The notes: a model not told the origin generated them from the sequence alone. Positions 35,601 to 45,639 are shown, counted from the stretch's first letter. The stretch: 64,000 nt of DNA from Solwaraspora sp. WMMA2065 (GCF_030345075.1 NZ_CP128361.1:4340001-4404000); one strand, 5' to 3'. Numbers and translations are program-made.

Positions 35601-37023
35601 GTCGCAGCGGCTGGCCAACGAGATGCAGGCGCAGTCGGCCGAACTGCAGCGCACCAACGCCGAACTGGAGGACAAGGCCCGGCTGCTGTCCGAGCAGAAG
35701 GGCAACATCGAGACCAAGAACCGGGAGATCGAACTGGCCCGGATCGGCCTGGAGGAAAAGGCCCAGCAGCTGTCCCGGGCCTCGGCGTACAAGTCGGAGT
35801 TCCTGGCCAACATGAGCCACGAGCTGCGTACCCCGTTGAACTCGCTGCTGCTGCTGGCCCGGCTGCTGGCCGACAACCCGGACGACAACCTCACCGAGAA
35901 GCAGATCGAGTTCGCCAAGACCATCCACAGCGCCGGCTCCGACCTGCTGTCCCTCATCGACGACATCCTCGACCTGTCGAAGATCGAGGCCGGCCGGATG
36001 GACGTGCAGCCGGCCGAGGTGCCGTTCGGCGAGATCCGGTCGTACGTCGAGCAGGCGTTCGCACCGCAGGTCGACGAGAAAGGGCTGGAACTGCGCGTCG
36101 AGGTGGCGCCGGACCTGCCCCCGGCGGTCGTCACCGACGCACAGCGACTGCAGCAGATCCTGCGCAACCTGCTCTCCAACGCGGTGAAGTTCACCGACTC
36201 GGGGTCGGTGACACTGCAGATCGCCCCCGCCCCGCAGGACCTGACCTTCGAACAGCCAGCGCTGTCCACCGCCGACCAGGTGGTCGCCTTCACAGTGATC
36301 GACACCGGGATCGGCATCTCCGACGACAAGCTCTCCCTGATCTTCGAGGCGTTCCAGCAGGCGGACGGGACGACCAGCAGGCGGTACGGCGGCACCGGGC
36401 TCGGCCTGTCGATCAGCCGCGACCTGGCCCGGCTGATCGGCGGCGCGATCTCCGTGTCGTCGGTGCCGGGCAAAGGGTCCACCTTCACGCTGTACGTTCC
36501 CGACGTGCTCAACACCGACGCGGTGCTGCCGCCGGCACCGTTGCCGGCCGCCGCGCCGATCCGCACCGCGCTGCCACCGCTGACCCGGCCGATCGAGGTG
36601 GACCGCCCCGAACCGCCGACCACCCGGCGGCTGGACGGGGCCACCGTACTGATCATCGACGACGACGTCCGCAACGTCTTCGCGCTGACCAGCGCGTTGG
36701 AGCTGCACGGGATGACCGTGATCTACGCGGACAACGGGGTCGACGGCGTACGTAAACTCGCCGAACGCCCCGAAGTGAACATCGTGCTGATGGACGCGAT
36801 GATGCCGGACCAGGACGGTTACGAGACGACCCGGATCATCCGCCGCAACGAACGCTTCGCGGACCTGCCGGTGGTCTTCCTGACCGCCAAGGCGATGCCG
36901 GGTGACCGGGAGTCCGCGCTGCAGGCCGGGGCGACGGACTACATCACCAAACCGGTGGACCTGGACGAACTGATCACCCTGATGGTGACCTGGATCAACG
37001 CGGCTGAGGAGTTGAACTCGTGA
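32659..37023 (+). CDS. Giant HAMP-repeat hybrid histidine kinase
   Basis: The 1454-residue cytoplasmic protein has no membrane segment. Its N-terminal 800 residues are HAMP modules in tandem, including seven near-identical 92-residue units (about 161-804) with the core GDLSQKITV and [13 protein letters not shown] domain follows (about 840-985), then a coiled coil, HisKA with the acceptor His in [11 protein letters not shown] (about residue 1054), HATPase with [10 protein letters not shown], and a receiver domain with the acceptor Asp in [16 protein letters not shown] (about 1378). The design matches the group III/Nik1-like hybrid kinases that sense osmotic stress in fungi and their actinobacterial relatives. 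The next gene, a response regulator, overlaps by four bases. Confidence 0.93.
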   Translation: MTSAKQLSSDQRPAIDETALLTELAEALRRVGQGDLKVRLPRRVGVAGEVADAFNEVVSLQERQHLDLRRISRIVGRDGRLSERLDEEGFGGAWADNHQAINALIDDLGRPTTEIARVIRAVAEGDLSQHMELEIDGQPLRGEFLRIGRTVNTMVGQLSSFADEVTRVAREVGTEGKLGGQARVKGVSGTWKDLTDNVNSMASNLTHQVRSISQVATAMSRGDLSQKITVSAKGEVAELADTINMLTDTLRLFAEQVTRVAREVGTEGKLGGQAQVPNVAGTWKDLTDSVNSMASNLTAQVRNIAQVSTAVAKGDLSQKITVAAQGEILELKSTVNTMVDQLSWFADEVTRVAREVGIEGKLGGQAQVRGLSGTWRDLTQNVNQLAGNLTSQVRNISQVSTAVAKGDLSQKITVDARGEILELKSTVNTMVDQLSLFADEVTRVAREVGTEGKLGGQAQVKGVSGTWRDLTDNVNSMASNLTSQVRNIASVTTAVAKGDLSQKITVDARGEILELKSTVNTMVDQLSSFADEVTRVAREVGTEGKLGGQAQVRGVAGTWRDLTDNVNSMASNLTAQVRNIAQVSTAVAKGDLSQKITVDARGEILELKSTVNTMVDQLSSFADEVTRVAREVGTEGKLGGQAQVKGVSGTWRDLTDNVNSMASNLTSQVRNIASVTTAVAKGDLSQKITVDAQGEILELKSTVNTMVDQLSSFADEVTRVAREVGTEGELGGQAQVKGVSGTWRDLTENVNQLASTLTTQLRAIAQVSTSVTRGDMTQHITVQAQGEVAELKDNINQMIVTLRDTTKKNAEQGWLDSNLARIGGLLQGQRDLGEVCRMIMNEVTPLVDAQLGAFFLADADDGVTRLGLTAAYGYVARDHKIIFGPGEGLVGQAAVSRRTIRVGAGATGALTLRSGLLSIPPRDHVVLPVLFEGEMLGVIEFASVAAFSELHLAFLERLVATIGIAVNTIQANKRTEELLAQSQRLANEMQAQSAELQRTNAELEDKARLLSEQKGNIETKNREIELARIGLEEKAQQLSRASAYKSEFLANMSHELRTPLNSLLLLARLLADNPDDNLTEKQIEFAKTIHSAGSDLLSLIDDILDLSKIEAGRMDVQPAEVPFGEIRSYVEQAFAPQVDEKGLELRVEVAPDLPPAVVTDAQRLQQILRNLLSNAVKFTDSGSVTLQIAPAPQDLTFEQPALSTADQVVAFTVIDTGIGISDDKLSLIFEAFQQADGTTSRRYGGTGLGLSISRDLARLIGGAISVSSVPGKGSTFTLYVPDVLNTDAVLPPAPLPAAAPIRTALPPLTRPIEVDRPEPPTTRRLDGATVLIIDDDVRNVFALTSALELHGMTVIYADNGVDGVRKLAERPEVNIVLMDAMMPDQDGYETTRIIRRNERFADLPVVFLTAKAMPGDRESALQAGATDYITKPVDLDELITLMVTWINAAEELNS
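33139..35070 (+). repeat. Seven 276-bp tandem repeats within kinase gene
   Basis: Units start at 33139, 33415, 33691, 33967, 34243, 34519 and 34795. Each codes for one 92-residue HAMP module. The middle units (33967-34794) are nearly identical at DNA level, even at synonymous sites, and alternate units resemble each other most, giving a 552-base higher-order period. The outer units use different synonymous codons. This points to recent duplication or gene conversion. Confidence 0.95.
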
Positions 37024-37583
37024 CTGCCGGATCGGCGAAGGTACTTCTGGTGGACGACCGGCGGGACAACCTGCTCGCTCTGGAGGCGATCCTGCAGGGG
37101 ATGCCGGTGCAGGCCGTGGCGGTGGAGAGCGGCGAGGACGCGCTGAAGAAGCTGCTGGTGGACGACTTCGCGGTGATCCTGCTGGACGCGCAGATGCCGG
37201 AGATGGACGGATTTGAGACGGCCAACCACATCAAGCGTCGCGAACGCACCCGGCACGTACCGATCCTGTTCCTGACCGCCGCGGACCGCGACGCCCAACT
37301 CGCCCTGCGCGGGTACGCCGCCGGCGCGGTCGACTACCTGATCAAGCCCTTCGACCCGTGGGTGCTGCGGGCCAAGGTCGGCGTCTTCGTCGACCTCTGG
37401 GTGAAGAACCGCCAACTCGCCACCCAGGCGGACCTGGTCCGGCAGCGGGACGAACAGGTACGGCAACTGTGTGCGGCGATCGACCGGGCGACCGCCCGGC
37501 TGCGCGACGGCGAGGTGGCTCCGGCCGAGGTCGCCGACGAGTTGGAGACGGCCCGCTGGGGCGGCGACGGCCGGGCCGGCTGA
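37020..37583 (+). CDS. Response regulator with C-terminal helical tail
   Basis: The 187-residue protein starts at GTG overlapping the stop of the hybrid kinase by four bases, so it is co-translated with it. The receiver domain (about 6-125) has the acidic pair in LLVDDRRDN, the acceptor Asp in VILLDAQMPEMDGFE, and the Lys in YLIKPFDPW. The last 60 residues form a helical, charged tail with no output domain (QLATQADLVRQRDEQVRQL). It probably relays or competes for phosphate from the kinase, or controls another protein by contact. Confidence 0.92.
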   Translation: MTAGSAKVLLVDDRRDNLLALEAILQGMPVQAVAVESGEDALKKLLVDDFAVILLDAQMPEMDGFETANHIKRRERTRHVPILFLTAADRDAQLALRGYAAGAVDYLIKPFDPWVLRAKVGVFVDLWVKNRQLATQADLVRQRDEQVRQLCAAIDRATARLRDGEVAPAEVADELETARWGGDGRAG

Positions 37584-37643
37584 CCGCAACGGCCGGGCCG
37601 GCCGCCGCCGGACTGACCGCGAGGCCTAGCTGGCCGCCCCGGG

Positions 37644-37973
37644 TCAGCCGGCGCCGTTACGGATGGTGAGCGCCGACCGCAGCCCGGTGATGTTCAACAC
37701 CCGGTGCAGGAACTCGCCGACGTTGGTGAGCAGCAGCAGACTCTGCGCGTGGCTGGCCTTGCGGGTGAGCACCACCAGGGTGCCCAGACCCTGCGAGTCG
37801 CAGAAGGTGACACCGGCCATGTCCAGCACGATCCGGGCCGGCGCGTCACCGAGCAGATCGTTGACGGTGGTGGACAGCTGGGCGGCGGTGAGCATGTCGA
37901 TCTCACCGACGAGGCGTAGCACAGCCTCATCGGGAGTGCGCCGCAACGCGATCGACAACTCCGCCCGCTCCAC
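37644..37973 (-). CDS. STAS-domain anti-sigma factor antagonist
   Basis: The 109-residue STAS protein has AVLRLVGEIDMLTAAQLS at the start and VTFCDSQGLGTLVVLTRK around the expected phospho-serine (Ser in CDSQGL). It would be a substrate of an RsbW-like kinase and a SpoIIE-type phosphatase, both domains of which occur in the protein encoded at 30.4-32.5 kb. GTG at 37973 gives the normal length. It converges on the response regulator gene and is divergent from hemL. Confidence 0.88.
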   Translation of the reverse strand: MERAELSIALRRTPDEAVLRLVGEIDMLTAAQLSTTVNDLLGDAPARIVLDMAGVTFCDSQGLGTLVVLTRKASHAQSLLLLTNVGEFLHRVLNITGLRSALTIRNGAG

Positions 37974-38090
37974 CCGGCCAGCGTATCGCGACAGCGCGAG
38001 CCCGGCCCTGGTACGGCGGTCGCCGCAACCCGGGCGTTGGGCAGGGTCGGATGTGCGGTCCCCCGGTGACGCTGCCACAATGGCAGGGCC

Positions 38091-39458
38091 GTGACTGCCA
38101 CCGAAACTGCCGGCGCCCGCCCGTACCCGGCGCACGCGCCCGCATCCCAGGCCCTGTTCGACCGCGCCACCGGGATCATCCCTGGCGGGGTCAACTCGCC
38201 CGTGCGCGCCTTCAGGGCGGTCGGCGGGACCCCCAGGTTCATGGTCCGGGGGTCCGGCCCGTGGCTGTTCGACGCCGACGACCGCCGTTACCTCGACCTG
38301 GTCTGCTCCTGGGGACCGCTGATCCTCGGCCACGCCCACCCCGAGGTGGTCGCCGCGCTCAGCGCAGCCGCCGCGCACGGCACCAGCTTCGGTACGCCGA
38401 CGCCCGGCGAGGTGGCGCTGGCCGCCGAGATCGTCGACCGTACCCCGGTGGAGCAGATCCGGCTGGTCAACTCCGGCACCGAGGCGACGATGTCGGCGAT
38501 CCGGCTGGCCCGGGGGCACACCGGTCGACCCAGGATCGTCAAGTTCGCCGGCTGCTACCACGGCCACGTCGACGCGCTGCTCGCCGCGGCCGGCAGCGGG
38601 GTGGCCACCCTCGGGCTGCCCGACTCGCCCGGGGTGACCGGTGCCGCCGCCAGCGAGACGATCGTGCTGCCGTACAACGACGTGGCGGCGGTGGAGGCGA
38701 CCTTCGCCGAACACGGCGACCAGATCGCCGCGATCATCACCGAAGCGGCCGCCGGCAACATGGGTGTGGTGCCGCCGGCCCCCGGCTTCAACGCCGCGCT
38801 GGCCCGGATCGCCCACGCGCACGGCGCGCTACTGATCGTCGACGAGGTGATGACCGGGTTCCGGGTGGCCCGGGGCGGCTGGGCCGAGCTGGAGCCGGTC
38901 GACGCCGACCTCTACACGTACGGCAAGGTGATGGGTGGCGGCCTGCCGGCCGCCGCGTTCGGCGGCCGGGCCGAGATCATGCGGCAGCTGGCCCCGGCCG
39001 GCCCGGTCTACCAGGCCGGTACGCTCTCCGGGAACCCGCTGGCCTGCGCCGCGGGACTGGCCACGCTCCGGCTGGCCGACGCCGACCTGTACCGGCAGCT
39101 CGCCGACACCGCGACCCGGGTCGCCGAGCTGGCCACCGGGGCGCTCACCGCCGCCGGGGTGCCGCACCGGCTCTCCACCGCCGGCACCATGTTCTCGATC
39201 TTCTTCACCGACGCCGAGGTCACCGACTACGCTGGCGCCCGCCTGCAGGACGTCGACGCGTACCGCGCCTTCTTCCACGCGATGCTCGCGCACGGCGTCT
39301 ACCTGCCCCCCAGTGCGTTCGAGGCATGGTTCGTCTCGGCGGCGATCGACGACGCCGCCCTGGAACAGCTCGCGGCTGCGCTGCCAGCCGGGGCCGCAGC
39401 CGCCGCTGCGGCAGCGGACGGCGCGCTGCGGGCACCGACGCTGGGGGAAAACGGATGA
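38091..39458 (+). CDS. hemL: Glutamate-1-semialdehyde 2,1-aminomutase
   Basis: The 455-residue enzyme makes 5-aminolevulinate from glutamate-1-semialdehyde, the second step of the C5 haem pathway. Family motifs are [18 protein letters not shown] at the start, [27 protein letters not shown] and the PLP lysine in [17 protein letters not shown]. The last 30 residues are alanine-rich and longer than in most relatives. GTG at 38091; a CACAAT hexamer about nine bases upstream suggests a leaderless transcript. It starts the haem and cytochrome c operon; the next gene overlaps by four bases. Confidence 0.96.
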   Translation: MTATETAGARPYPAHAPASQALFDRATGIIPGGVNSPVRAFRAVGGTPRFMVRGSGPWLFDADDRRYLDLVCSWGPLILGHAHPEVVAALSAAAAHGTSFGTPTPGEVALAAEIVDRTPVEQIRLVNSGTEATMSAIRLARGHTGRPRIVKFAGCYHGHVDALLAAAGSGVATLGLPDSPGVTGAAASETIVLPYNDVAAVEATFAEHGDQIAAIITEAAAGNMGVVPPAPGFNAALARIAHAHGALLIVDEVMTGFRVARGGWAELEPVDADLYTYGKVMGGGLPAAAFGGRAEIMRQLAPAGPVYQAGTLSGNPLACAAGLATLRLADADLYRQLADTATRVAELATGALTAAGVPHRLSTAGTMFSIFFTDAEVTDYAGARLQDVDAYRAFFHAMLAHGVYLPPSAFEAWFVSAAIDDAALEQLAAALPAGAAAAAAAADGALRAPTLGENG

Positions 39459-40102
39459 AACGGACGGTCGTCCACGTACTGCGGCACGGCGAGGTCCACA
39501 ACCCGGAGAAGATCCTCTACGGCCGGCTGCCCGGTTTCCGCCTCTCCGAACTCGGTGTGCAGATGGCGAAGGCGGCCAGCCAGGCCCTCGCCGACCGGGA
39601 CGTGGTGCACGTTGTCGCCAGTCCGTTGGAACGCGCCCAGGAGACCGCCGAGCCGATCGCGGCCCAGTTCCGGTTGCCGGTGTCGGTCGACGAACGGCTG
39701 ATCGAGTCGGCCAACTGGTTCGAGGGCCGGCGGGTCTCCCCCGGCGACGGATCGTTCCGCGACCCGCGCAACTGGTGGGTGCTGCGCGATCCGGTCACCC
39801 CGTCGTGGGGCGAGGCCTACACGGCGATCGCCGAGCGGATGTTCGCCGCGGTGCACGCCGCCCGGGTCGCCGCCGAGGGTCACGAGGCGGTCTGCGTCTC
39901 CCACCAGCTGCCGATCTGGACGCTGCGCCGCTACCTGGAACGCAAGCGTCTCTGGCACGACCCGCGCCGCCGGCAGTGCGGCCTGGCCAGCCTGACCGCG
40001 ATCCACTTCGAGGACGCGAAGGTGGTCGGCATCGGCTACTCCGAGCCGGCCGCCCACCTGATCGCCATGTCGCCGTCGGCGCGGACGGCCAAGGGCGCCT
40101 GA
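39455..40102 (+). CDS. Histidine phosphatase (phosphoglycerate mutase-like)
   Basis: The 215-residue protein carries the RHGEVHN motif ([18 protein letters not shown]) with the phospho-accepting histidine near the N-terminus, [15 protein letters not shown] and a second histidine in [12 protein letters not shown]. It is a branch of the histidine phosphatase superfamily found between hemL and the cytochrome c genes throughout the actinobacteria. The actual substrate is unknown. Start overlaps the hemL stop by four bases; resA follows after one base. Confidence 0.88.
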   Translation: MKRTVVHVLRHGEVHNPEKILYGRLPGFRLSELGVQMAKAASQALADRDVVHVVASPLERAQETAEPIAAQFRLPVSVDERLIESANWFEGRRVSPGDGSFRDPRNWWVLRDPVTPSWGEAYTAIAERMFAAVHAARVAAEGHEAVCVSHQLPIWTLRRYLERKRLWHDPRRRQCGLASLTAIHFEDAKVVGIGYSEPAAHLIAMSPSARTAKGA

Positions 40103-40103
40103 G

Positions 40104-40745
40104 ATGCGGTCGGCACGTCGTGGGCTGATCACGCCGGGCCGTCGGTCGGTCGCCCTTCTCGCCGGTACGTTGGCCGCCGCGCTCGCCCTGACCGGCTGCG
40201 CGGCCAGCGACTGGACGACCGACTGCGAGACCGATCAGCGAGGCGTGATCCGATGCACCGGCGACGACCGGCCGGCAGCGCCGGAGCTGGACGCCGAGCT
40301 GCTCGACGGCTCCGCGTTCGATCCGGCGGCGTACCGGGGTCAGGTCCTGGTGGTCAACTTCTGGGGCTCCTGGTGCCCGCCCTGCCGAGCCGAGGCCGCC
40401 GACCTGGAAGCCACCTACCAGGCGACCCGGGACCAGGGGGTGCGTTTTCTCGGCATCAACGTCCGCGATGAACGGGACAAGGCCCGCGCCTTCGAGGCGG
40501 GCCGGGTGACGTACCCGAGCCTGTTCGACCCGGCCAGCCGGCTCGCCCTGGACTTCAACATCCCGCCGAACAGCATCCCCGCGACGATGATCATCGACCG
40601 GAGCGGCCGGATCGCCACCGTCGTACGCGCCGAGATCCGTCAGGACGGCCTGCAGCCGCTGGTCGAACAGGTCGCCGCAGAGGCGACCGGCGACGATGCC
40701 GAGGCGTCCGGCACCGGCACCGAGCCGGATCCGGCCGATGGGTGA
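40104..40745 (+). CDS. resA: TlpA/ResA-like thiol-disulfide lipoprotein
   Basis: The 213-residue protein has a signal sequence ending in the lipobox LTGC (Cys33), and a thioredoxin fold with the redox pair WCPPC (in VVNFWGSWCPPCRAEAADLE). ResA-type proteins reduce the haem-binding cysteines of apocytochrome c outside the membrane, taking electrons from CcdA, whose gene follows with an eight-base overlap. The cis-proline loop NSIPATMIIDR is present. An acidic tail of about 20 residues ends the protein. Confidence 0.93.
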   Translation: MRSARRGLITPGRRSVALLAGTLAAALALTGCAASDWTTDCETDQRGVIRCTGDDRPAAPELDAELLDGSAFDPAAYRGQVLVVNFWGSWCPPCRAEAADLEATYQATRDQGVRFLGINVRDERDKARAFEAGRVTYPSLFDPASRLALDFNIPPNSIPATMIIDRSGRIATVVRAEIRQDGLQPLVEQVAAEATGDDAEASGTGTEPDPADG

Positions 40746-41538
40746 GACGTTCGCCGAGATCGCCCGGGGCGGTCCGGTACTGCTGGCTCTCGGCCTGGCC
40801 GCACTGGCCGGACTGGTCAGCTTCCTCTCCCCGTGCATTCTGCCGCTCGCCCCCGGCTACCTGTCGTACGTCACCGGACTGGCCGGCTCCGACCTCGACG
40901 CCGCCGGTGGCCGCAGCGGCAGCGGTGGCGGCGCGAGTGCTGGCGGTTCCTTCGGCGGCCGGCACGGCCGGGTGCTGGCCGGAACCCTGCTGTTCATCAG
41001 CGGGTTCACCGTGGTCTTCACACTCACCGCGATCCTGATGGCCAGCGTCGGCCGTCACCTGTTCGTCTACCAGCGGCCGGTGGAGATCGGCGTCGGGCTG
41101 CTGATCGTGCTGTTCGGGTTGGCCTTCCTCGGTCTGGTACCCGGCCTGCAACGCGAGGTGCGGGTACGCCGGCTGCCGGAGGCCGGCCTGGTCGGCGCCC
41201 CGGTGTTCGGCGCGGTCTTCGCGCTGTCCTGGACGCCGTGCGTCGGCCCCACCCTCGGCGCGGTGATGGGGATGGCGACGGTCAGCGGCCAGACCGACCG
41301 GGCGGTGGCGCTCGCCGTGGCGTACTGCCTCGGACTCGGTCTGCCGTTCGTCGTCTTCGGCCTGGCGTTCCGCCGGCTGCTCGGCGTGTTCACAGTGATC
41401 CGGCGCAACAGCCGCTGGGTCACCCGGGTCGGCGGGGCGATGCTGATCCTGGTCGGGGCGGCGCTGGTCACCGGCGCCTGGACCGACTTCGTCATCTGGT
41501 TCCAGGCCACCGTCGGGGCCGGCGAGGTCGGCATCTGA
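40738..41538 (+). CDS. ccdA: Cytochrome c biogenesis protein CcdA
   Basis: The 266-residue membrane protein has six predicted helices and the two family cysteine sites: SFLSPCILPLAPGYLSYVTG in helix 1 and ALSWTPCVGPTLGAV in helix 4. It carries electrons from cytoplasmic thioredoxin to ResA. A Gly/Ser-rich loop (about residues 60-80) follows helix 1. ATG at 40738 overlaps resA by eight bases, and the stop shares one base with the resB start. Confidence 0.95.
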   Translation: MGETFAEIARGGPVLLALGLAALAGLVSFLSPCILPLAPGYLSYVTGLAGSDLDAAGGRSGSGGGASAGGSFGGRHGRVLAGTLLFISGFTVVFTLTAILMASVGRHLFVYQRPVEIGVGLLIVLFGLAFLGLVPGLQREVRVRRLPEAGLVGAPVFGAVFALSWTPCVGPTLGAVMGMATVSGQTDRAVALAVAYCLGLGLPFVVFGLAFRRLLGVFTVIRRNSRWVTRVGGAMLILVGAALVTGAWTDFVIWFQATVGAGEVGI

Positions 41539-43127
41539 TGTCCCGGCCGAATCCGGCGCTGGCTCTGCTGCGCAACTCGTGGCGGCAGCTGACCAGCATG
41601 CGGACCGCGCTGATTCTCCTCTTCCTGTTGGCCGTGGCGGCGATCCCCGGTTCGCTGCTACCGCAACGCGACGTCAACATCGAAAACGTCGACGCGTACT
41701 TCGCGGCGAACCCACGGCTGGCTCCGGTGCTGGACCGGCTCGGCATGTTCGACGTGTTCGCCTCGACCTGGTTCGCGGCGATCTACCTGCTGCTTTTCAC
41801 CTCCCTGGTCGGCTGCATCGTGCCCCGGCTGCGCGAGCACGTACGGGCGTTGCGGGCGGCGCCGCCGGCCGCGCCGCGCCGGCTGGACCGGCTGCCGCAG
41901 CACGCCAGCTGGACCACCGCCGGCGACACCACGGCCGGCGACCCACCCGCCGCCGCGCGGGACGCGATCGCCGCCGAACTGCGCCGCCGCCGCTGGCGGG
42001 TCACCGTCACCGACGACAGCGTCGCCGCCGAGAAGGGCCACCTGAAGGAGACCGGCAATCTGGTCTTCCACCTGTCGCTGATCGGCGTCCTGCTCGGGGT
42101 CGCCGTGGGCAGTTGGCTCGGCTGGAACGGCAACCGGCTACTGGTCGCCGGGCCGGACACCGCGTTCTGCAACACCGTGCAGCAGTACGACGAGTACCGG
42201 CTCGGCCCTCGGATCTCCGACGGCGACCTGCCCCGGTTCTGCCTGGAGCTGACTGACTTCACCGCCACCTTTCTGGAGTCCGGGCAGCCGGCGAGCTACT
42301 CCGCCGAGGTGCGGGTCGACGCCGACGGCGGTGCCGCCCGGACCGAGACGTTCTCGGTGAACTCCCCGCTGCGCCTTGACGGCGCCAACATCTACCTGCT
42401 CGGGCACGGCTACGTGCCGGTGCTGCGCTACACCGACCGCTACGGGCAGGCGCAGAACGTCTCCGCGCCGTTCCTGGCCGTCGACGGGATGCTGACCAGC
42501 GAAGGGGTCGCCAGCTTCCCGGACGCCAACGTCGACCCGGCGAACGGCGAACGTGATCCGCAGCTTCAGGTGGCCTTCGAAGGGCTCTTCCTGCCGTCCG
42601 CCCCGCCGCAGCCGCCGTATGTCCGCTCCACCCACCCGGAGCTGCGCGACCCGGCGGTGATGCTGTGGGCGTACCGGGGCAACCTTGGGCTGGACGCCGG
42701 TATCCCCGGCTCGGTCTACCAAATCGACCAGCGGCAGGTGGAGGCCGGCCGGCTGCTGCCGGTCGGTGACCCGCAGCTGCTGCGGGTCGGCGAGACGATG
42801 ACCCTGGACGACGGCACCACCATCGAATTTCTCGACATCTCGCAGTACGTGACCCTGTCGGTCCGGCACGATCCCGGCAGCGGCCTGCTGCTGGCCAGCT
42901 CGGCGGCGCTGCTGCTCGGGCTGATGCCGGCACTGTTCGGCCGGCGACGTCGGGTGTGGTTCAGGGTCACACCGGCCGGCCCCGACGCAGCGTCAACGAC
43001 ACCCGGTAGTAGCTTGGTCGAGGCCGGTGGGCTGCCGCGCACCGACCATCCCGGGTTCGGCGACGAGTTCCGGGAGCTCATCCGGGCACTCGGCGGCGAC
43101 GCCGGGCCACGGGAAGGACGGCACTGA
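41538..43127 (+). CDS. resB: Cytochrome c biogenesis protein ResB
   Basis: The 529-residue protein matches ResB/Ccs1: an N-terminal pair of membrane helices (TALILLFLLAVAAIPGSLLPQ and TWFAAIYLLLFTSLVGCIVP), a third after HLKETGNLVFHLSL, a large extracytoplasmic domain and a C-terminal helix (LLLASSAALLLGLMPALFG). With CcsB it forms the haem exporter and synthetase of System II. The His in GHLKETGNLVFHLSL is the family haem-ligand candidate. Start and stop codons share one base with both neighbours (TGATG). Confidence 0.95.
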   Translation: MSRPNPALALLRNSWRQLTSMRTALILLFLLAVAAIPGSLLPQRDVNIENVDAYFAANPRLAPVLDRLGMFDVFASTWFAAIYLLLFTSLVGCIVPRLREHVRALRAAPPAAPRRLDRLPQHASWTTAGDTTAGDPPAAARDAIAAELRRRRWRVTVTDDSVAAEKGHLKETGNLVFHLSLIGVLLGVAVGSWLGWNGNRLLVAGPDTAFCNTVQQYDEYRLGPRISDGDLPRFCLELTDFTATFLESGQPASYSAEVRVDADGGAARTETFSVNSPLRLDGANIYLLGHGYVPVLRYTDRYGQAQNVSAPFLAVDGMLTSEGVASFPDANVDPANGERDPQLQVAFEGLFLPSAPPQPPYVRSTHPELRDPAVMLWAYRGNLGLDAGIPGSVYQIDQRQVEAGRLLPVGDPQLLRVGETMTLDDGTTIEFLDISQYVTLSVRHDPGSGLLLASSAALLLGLMPALFGRRRRVWFRVTPAGPDAASTTPGSSLVEAGGLPRTDHPGFGDEFRELIRALGGDAGPREGRH

Positions 43128-44143
43128 TGTCAGCACTGTCGGATCAACTCCTGGTAGTGGCGATCTTCGCGTATTTGCTCGCGATGATCTGCCACGCGGT
43201 CGAGGCCGGGTTCGGCACCCGGCGTACCGCGCCGGTCGTGGTCCGCGAGCGGGAACTCGCCACCGCCACTGTTGCCGCCGGGTCGTCGTCGACGACGTCC
43301 GGCCCGACCCCGGACGGCCCGGTCTTCAAAGCCCCGATCCTGGACGGTCCGGTCGGGGTGGAGCCGGATCCGCAGGAGCGGACCGGCTGGCCGGCGGTCG
43401 GACTCGCCGGCTGGTTCGCCGTCGGCGCCACCGTGCTGGGTGCCCTGTTCCACCTGGCCTGCCTGGTCACCCGGGGGGTCGCCGCCGAGCGGCTGCCGTG
43501 GGGCAACATGTACGAGTACATGCTGGCGATCACCTTCGTCGGGGTGGCCGCCTGGCTGGTGCTGGTCTACCGGCGGCCGTCGCTGCGGCTGCTCGGCCTG
43601 TTCGTCGCGCTCGTCATGGTCGTCCTGCTCGGCCTGGCCGGCCTGGTGTTCTACACCCCGATCACCCCGCTGGTGCCGGCCCTGCAGTCCTACTGGTACG
43701 CCATCCACGTCTCCACGATCATGGCATCGTCCGGACTGCTGCTGCTCGGGTCGATTCCGGCCACGATGTTCCTGCTGCGGTCCGGCTACGAGCATGGTCG
43801 GCGCGGGTTCCCGTACCTGCTGGCCAAGCGGGTCCCGGCCGCCGCCTCGCTGGAACGGCTCACCTTCGGGCTGCACGCGATCGGTTTCCCGGTCTTCACC
43901 TTCGCGGTTATCGCCGGGGCGATCTGGGCCGAACACGCCTGGTCGCGGCCGTGGGCCTGGGACCCGAAGGAGACCTGGGCGTTCATCTCCTGGGTGATCT
44001 ACGCCGGCTACCTGCACGCCCGGGCCACCCCGAGCGTCCGGCGGACCACGGTCACCTGGATCGCGATCCTCGGCTTCCTCACCATGCTGATGAACCTGAT
44101 CGGGGTCAACTACTTCTTCGAGAGCCTGCACTCCTACGCCTGA
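43127..44143 (+). CDS. ccsB: Cytochrome c biogenesis protein CcsB/CcsA
   Basis: The 338-residue membrane protein carries the WWD-type haem-handling domain: AWDPKETWAFISWVIYAGYL, preceded by EHAWSRPW. About eight helices are predicted, and the family histidines (in YAIHVSTIMAS and GLHAIGFP) are present. Together with ResB it delivers haem to apocytochrome c. It ends the operon; its last 38 bases overlap a GNAT gene on the other strand. In other actinobacteria genes for menaquinone synthesis often follow closely, so this end is the left border of the accessory island. Confidence 0.95.
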   Translation: MSALSDQLLVVAIFAYLLAMICHAVEAGFGTRRTAPVVVRERELATATVAAGSSSTTSGPTPDGPVFKAPILDGPVGVEPDPQERTGWPAVGLAGWFAVGATVLGALFHLACLVTRGVAAERLPWGNMYEYMLAITFVGVAAWLVLVYRRPSLRLLGLFVALVMVVLLGLAGLVFYTPITPLVPALQSYWYAIHVSTIMASSGLLLLGSIPATMFLLRSGYEHGRRGFPYLLAKRVPAAASLERLTFGLHAIGFPVFTFAVIAGAIWAEHAWSRPWAWDPKETWAFISWVIYAGYLHARATPSVRRTTVTWIAILGFLTMLMNLIGVNYFFESLHSYA

Positions 44144-44660
44144 CAGCGGTGGAGAAGTCGTCCCGCAGCAGGCCGTAGATCATGACGTCGCGCCAGCATC
44201 CGCCACGGAACTCCGCGCTGCGCAGCGTGCCCTCGTGCCGGAAGCCGAGACGTTCCAGGATGCGCTGCTCGACGACGTTCTCCGGTTGGGTGACCGCCTC
44301 GATACGGGGTGCCGCCGAGTGCTCGAACAGGTACGCGCAGAGCAGGCGCTGCGCGGCCGACCCGACACCGTGGCCGCGGTACTCGGGCAGCAGGGATATG
44401 CCGATCCCCCAGTAGCAGCCGTTGCCCTGGCTGACCTTCGCCCACGCCACGAACCCAGCCGGCTCGTCGTCGACGGTCACGGTCATCCGGCTGTCGTCCT
44501 CGCCGAGCCAGCCGTCCTGCTGGAGTCGGCGGGCCAACTCGCCGGAGTCCCGATGCCCGTACCAGTTCGGACCGATGAGACCGGGCTCCAGCCGGAACCG
44601 CAGCAGGGCATCGAGATCCCGGTCCAGAATGGGACGTATCGCGACCGGCTTCGCATCCAT
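44106..44660 (-). CDS. GNAT N-acetyltransferase (RimJ/RimL-like)
   Basis: The 184-residue protein is a GNAT-family acetyltransferase. The acetyl-CoA loop is YRGHGVGSAAQRLL and the late motif is NVVEQRILERLGFRHEGTLRSAE, as in RimJ/RimL and aminoglycoside-type relatives. The substrate is unknown. ATG at 44660; the EamA transporter gene upstream ends ten bases before it, so both are co-transcribed. The gene end overlaps ccsB in antisense, showing that the left end of the accessory region abuts the cytochrome operon tightly. Confidence 0.85.
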   Translation of the reverse strand: MDAKPVAIRPILDRDLDALLRFRLEPGLIGPNWYGHRDSGELARRLQQDGWLGEDDSRMTVTVDDEPAGFVAWAKVSQGNGCYWGIGISLLPEYRGHGVGSAAQRLLCAYLFEHSAAPRIEAVTQPENVVEQRILERLGFRHEGTLRSAEFRGGCWRDVMIYGLLRDDFSTAVRRRSAGSRRSS

Positions 44661-44670
44661 GGGTGACGAC

Positions 44671-45639
44671 CTACCTCGAATCGACGGGATCGGCCGAGGC
44701 CGGGTCGGGCGCGGCCGGCTGGGTGGGCAACGATGCCGGCGGGCTGCCGGTGACCGCCCATCGGCCCAGCCGGTGCCACGGGATCTGGGTCACCACCAGG
44801 CCGAGCACGACCATGGCGCCGGCGATCAGCTTCGTTGCGGTCAGCTGCTCGCCGAGTACCAGCACCGAACTCCCCATGCCGAACAGCGGGACGAGCAGGG
44901 TCAACGGTGCGACCAGCGCGGCGGTGTGCCGGCGCAACAGCCAGTTCCACACGGCATAGCCGAACAGGGTGGTGGGGTAGACCAGGTACAGCACCGAGGC
45001 GGCGGCGGTCCAGGAAATGTCACGCAGTGAGTCGACGACCGACTCCGGGCCGCTGAGCAGCAGGGTGAGCAGAAACAACGGAACGGGCGGGATCAGGCTC
45101 GACCAGACGATGAAACCGAGTATGTCGTCGGTCGCGGCCCGTTTGGCGATGATGTTCGCCGCGCCCCAGGAGGCCGCCGCGGCGGTGACCAGCAGAACGC
45201 CGGTCACGGTGGCCGACCCGTCGGTGACCGCGGTGGCGATGAGCACCATGCCGGCGGCGGCGAGTGCCATGCCCACGCCCTGCACCGGCTTGACCCGCTC
45301 ACGCAGGACCAGGGAGGCGAACCCGATGGTGAAGAAGACCTGCAGTTGCAGGACGATGGAGGCCAGCCCAGCGGACAGCCCGGCGTCGATCCCGGCGAAG
45401 AGCAGCCCGAACTGGAAGACCCCGAGCACCAGACCGTATGCGACGAGGTAGCGGATCGGCACCCGCGGCCGTCGGAAGAAGAAGATCGCCGGCAGGCAGC
45501 AGAAGGCGAAGCGGAGCGTCGCGAGCAGGTAGGGGTCGAAGGAGTCGAGCCCGACACGGATCACGACGAAGTTGAAACCCCAGACCGCAGTGACGAGTAC
45601 GCCGAGTGCGAGGTGTCCTACTGACAAGGTGACCGCCAA
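44671..45639 (-). CDS. EamA/DMT-family transporter
   Basis: The 322-residue protein has ten predicted membrane helices in two EamA halves: ALGVLVTAVWGFNFVVIRVG in the first and LLVTAAAASWGAANIIAKRA in the second. Members export amino acids or related metabolites. The annotated start is TTG with a weak ribosome binding site. It is on the strand opposite to the biosynthetic run and separated from it by the regulator gene, so membership in the cluster is uncertain, though export of an amino-acid-like product would suit it. Confidence 0.88.
   Translation of the reverse strand: MAVTLSVGHLALGVLVTAVWGFNFVVIRVGLDSFDPYLLATLRFAFCCLPAIFFFRRPRVPIRYLVAYGLVLGVFQFGLLFAGIDAGLSAGLASIVLQLQVFFTIGFASLVLRERVKPVQGVGMALAAAGMVLIATAVTDGSATVTGVLLVTAAAASWGAANIIAKRAATDDILGFIVWSSLIPPVPLFLLTLLLSGPESVVDSLRDISWTAAASVLYLVYPTTLFGYAVWNWLLRRHTAALVAPLTLLVPLFGMGSSVLVLGEQLTATKLIAGAMVVLGLVVTQIPWHRLGRWAVTGSPPASLPTQPAAPDPASADPVDSR

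Noticed and set aside
33831-36708. Long minus-strand frames over the hybrid kinase gene
   Set aside because: They mirror the HAMP repeats and the GAF and kinase domains; the products are repetitive with no domain of their own.
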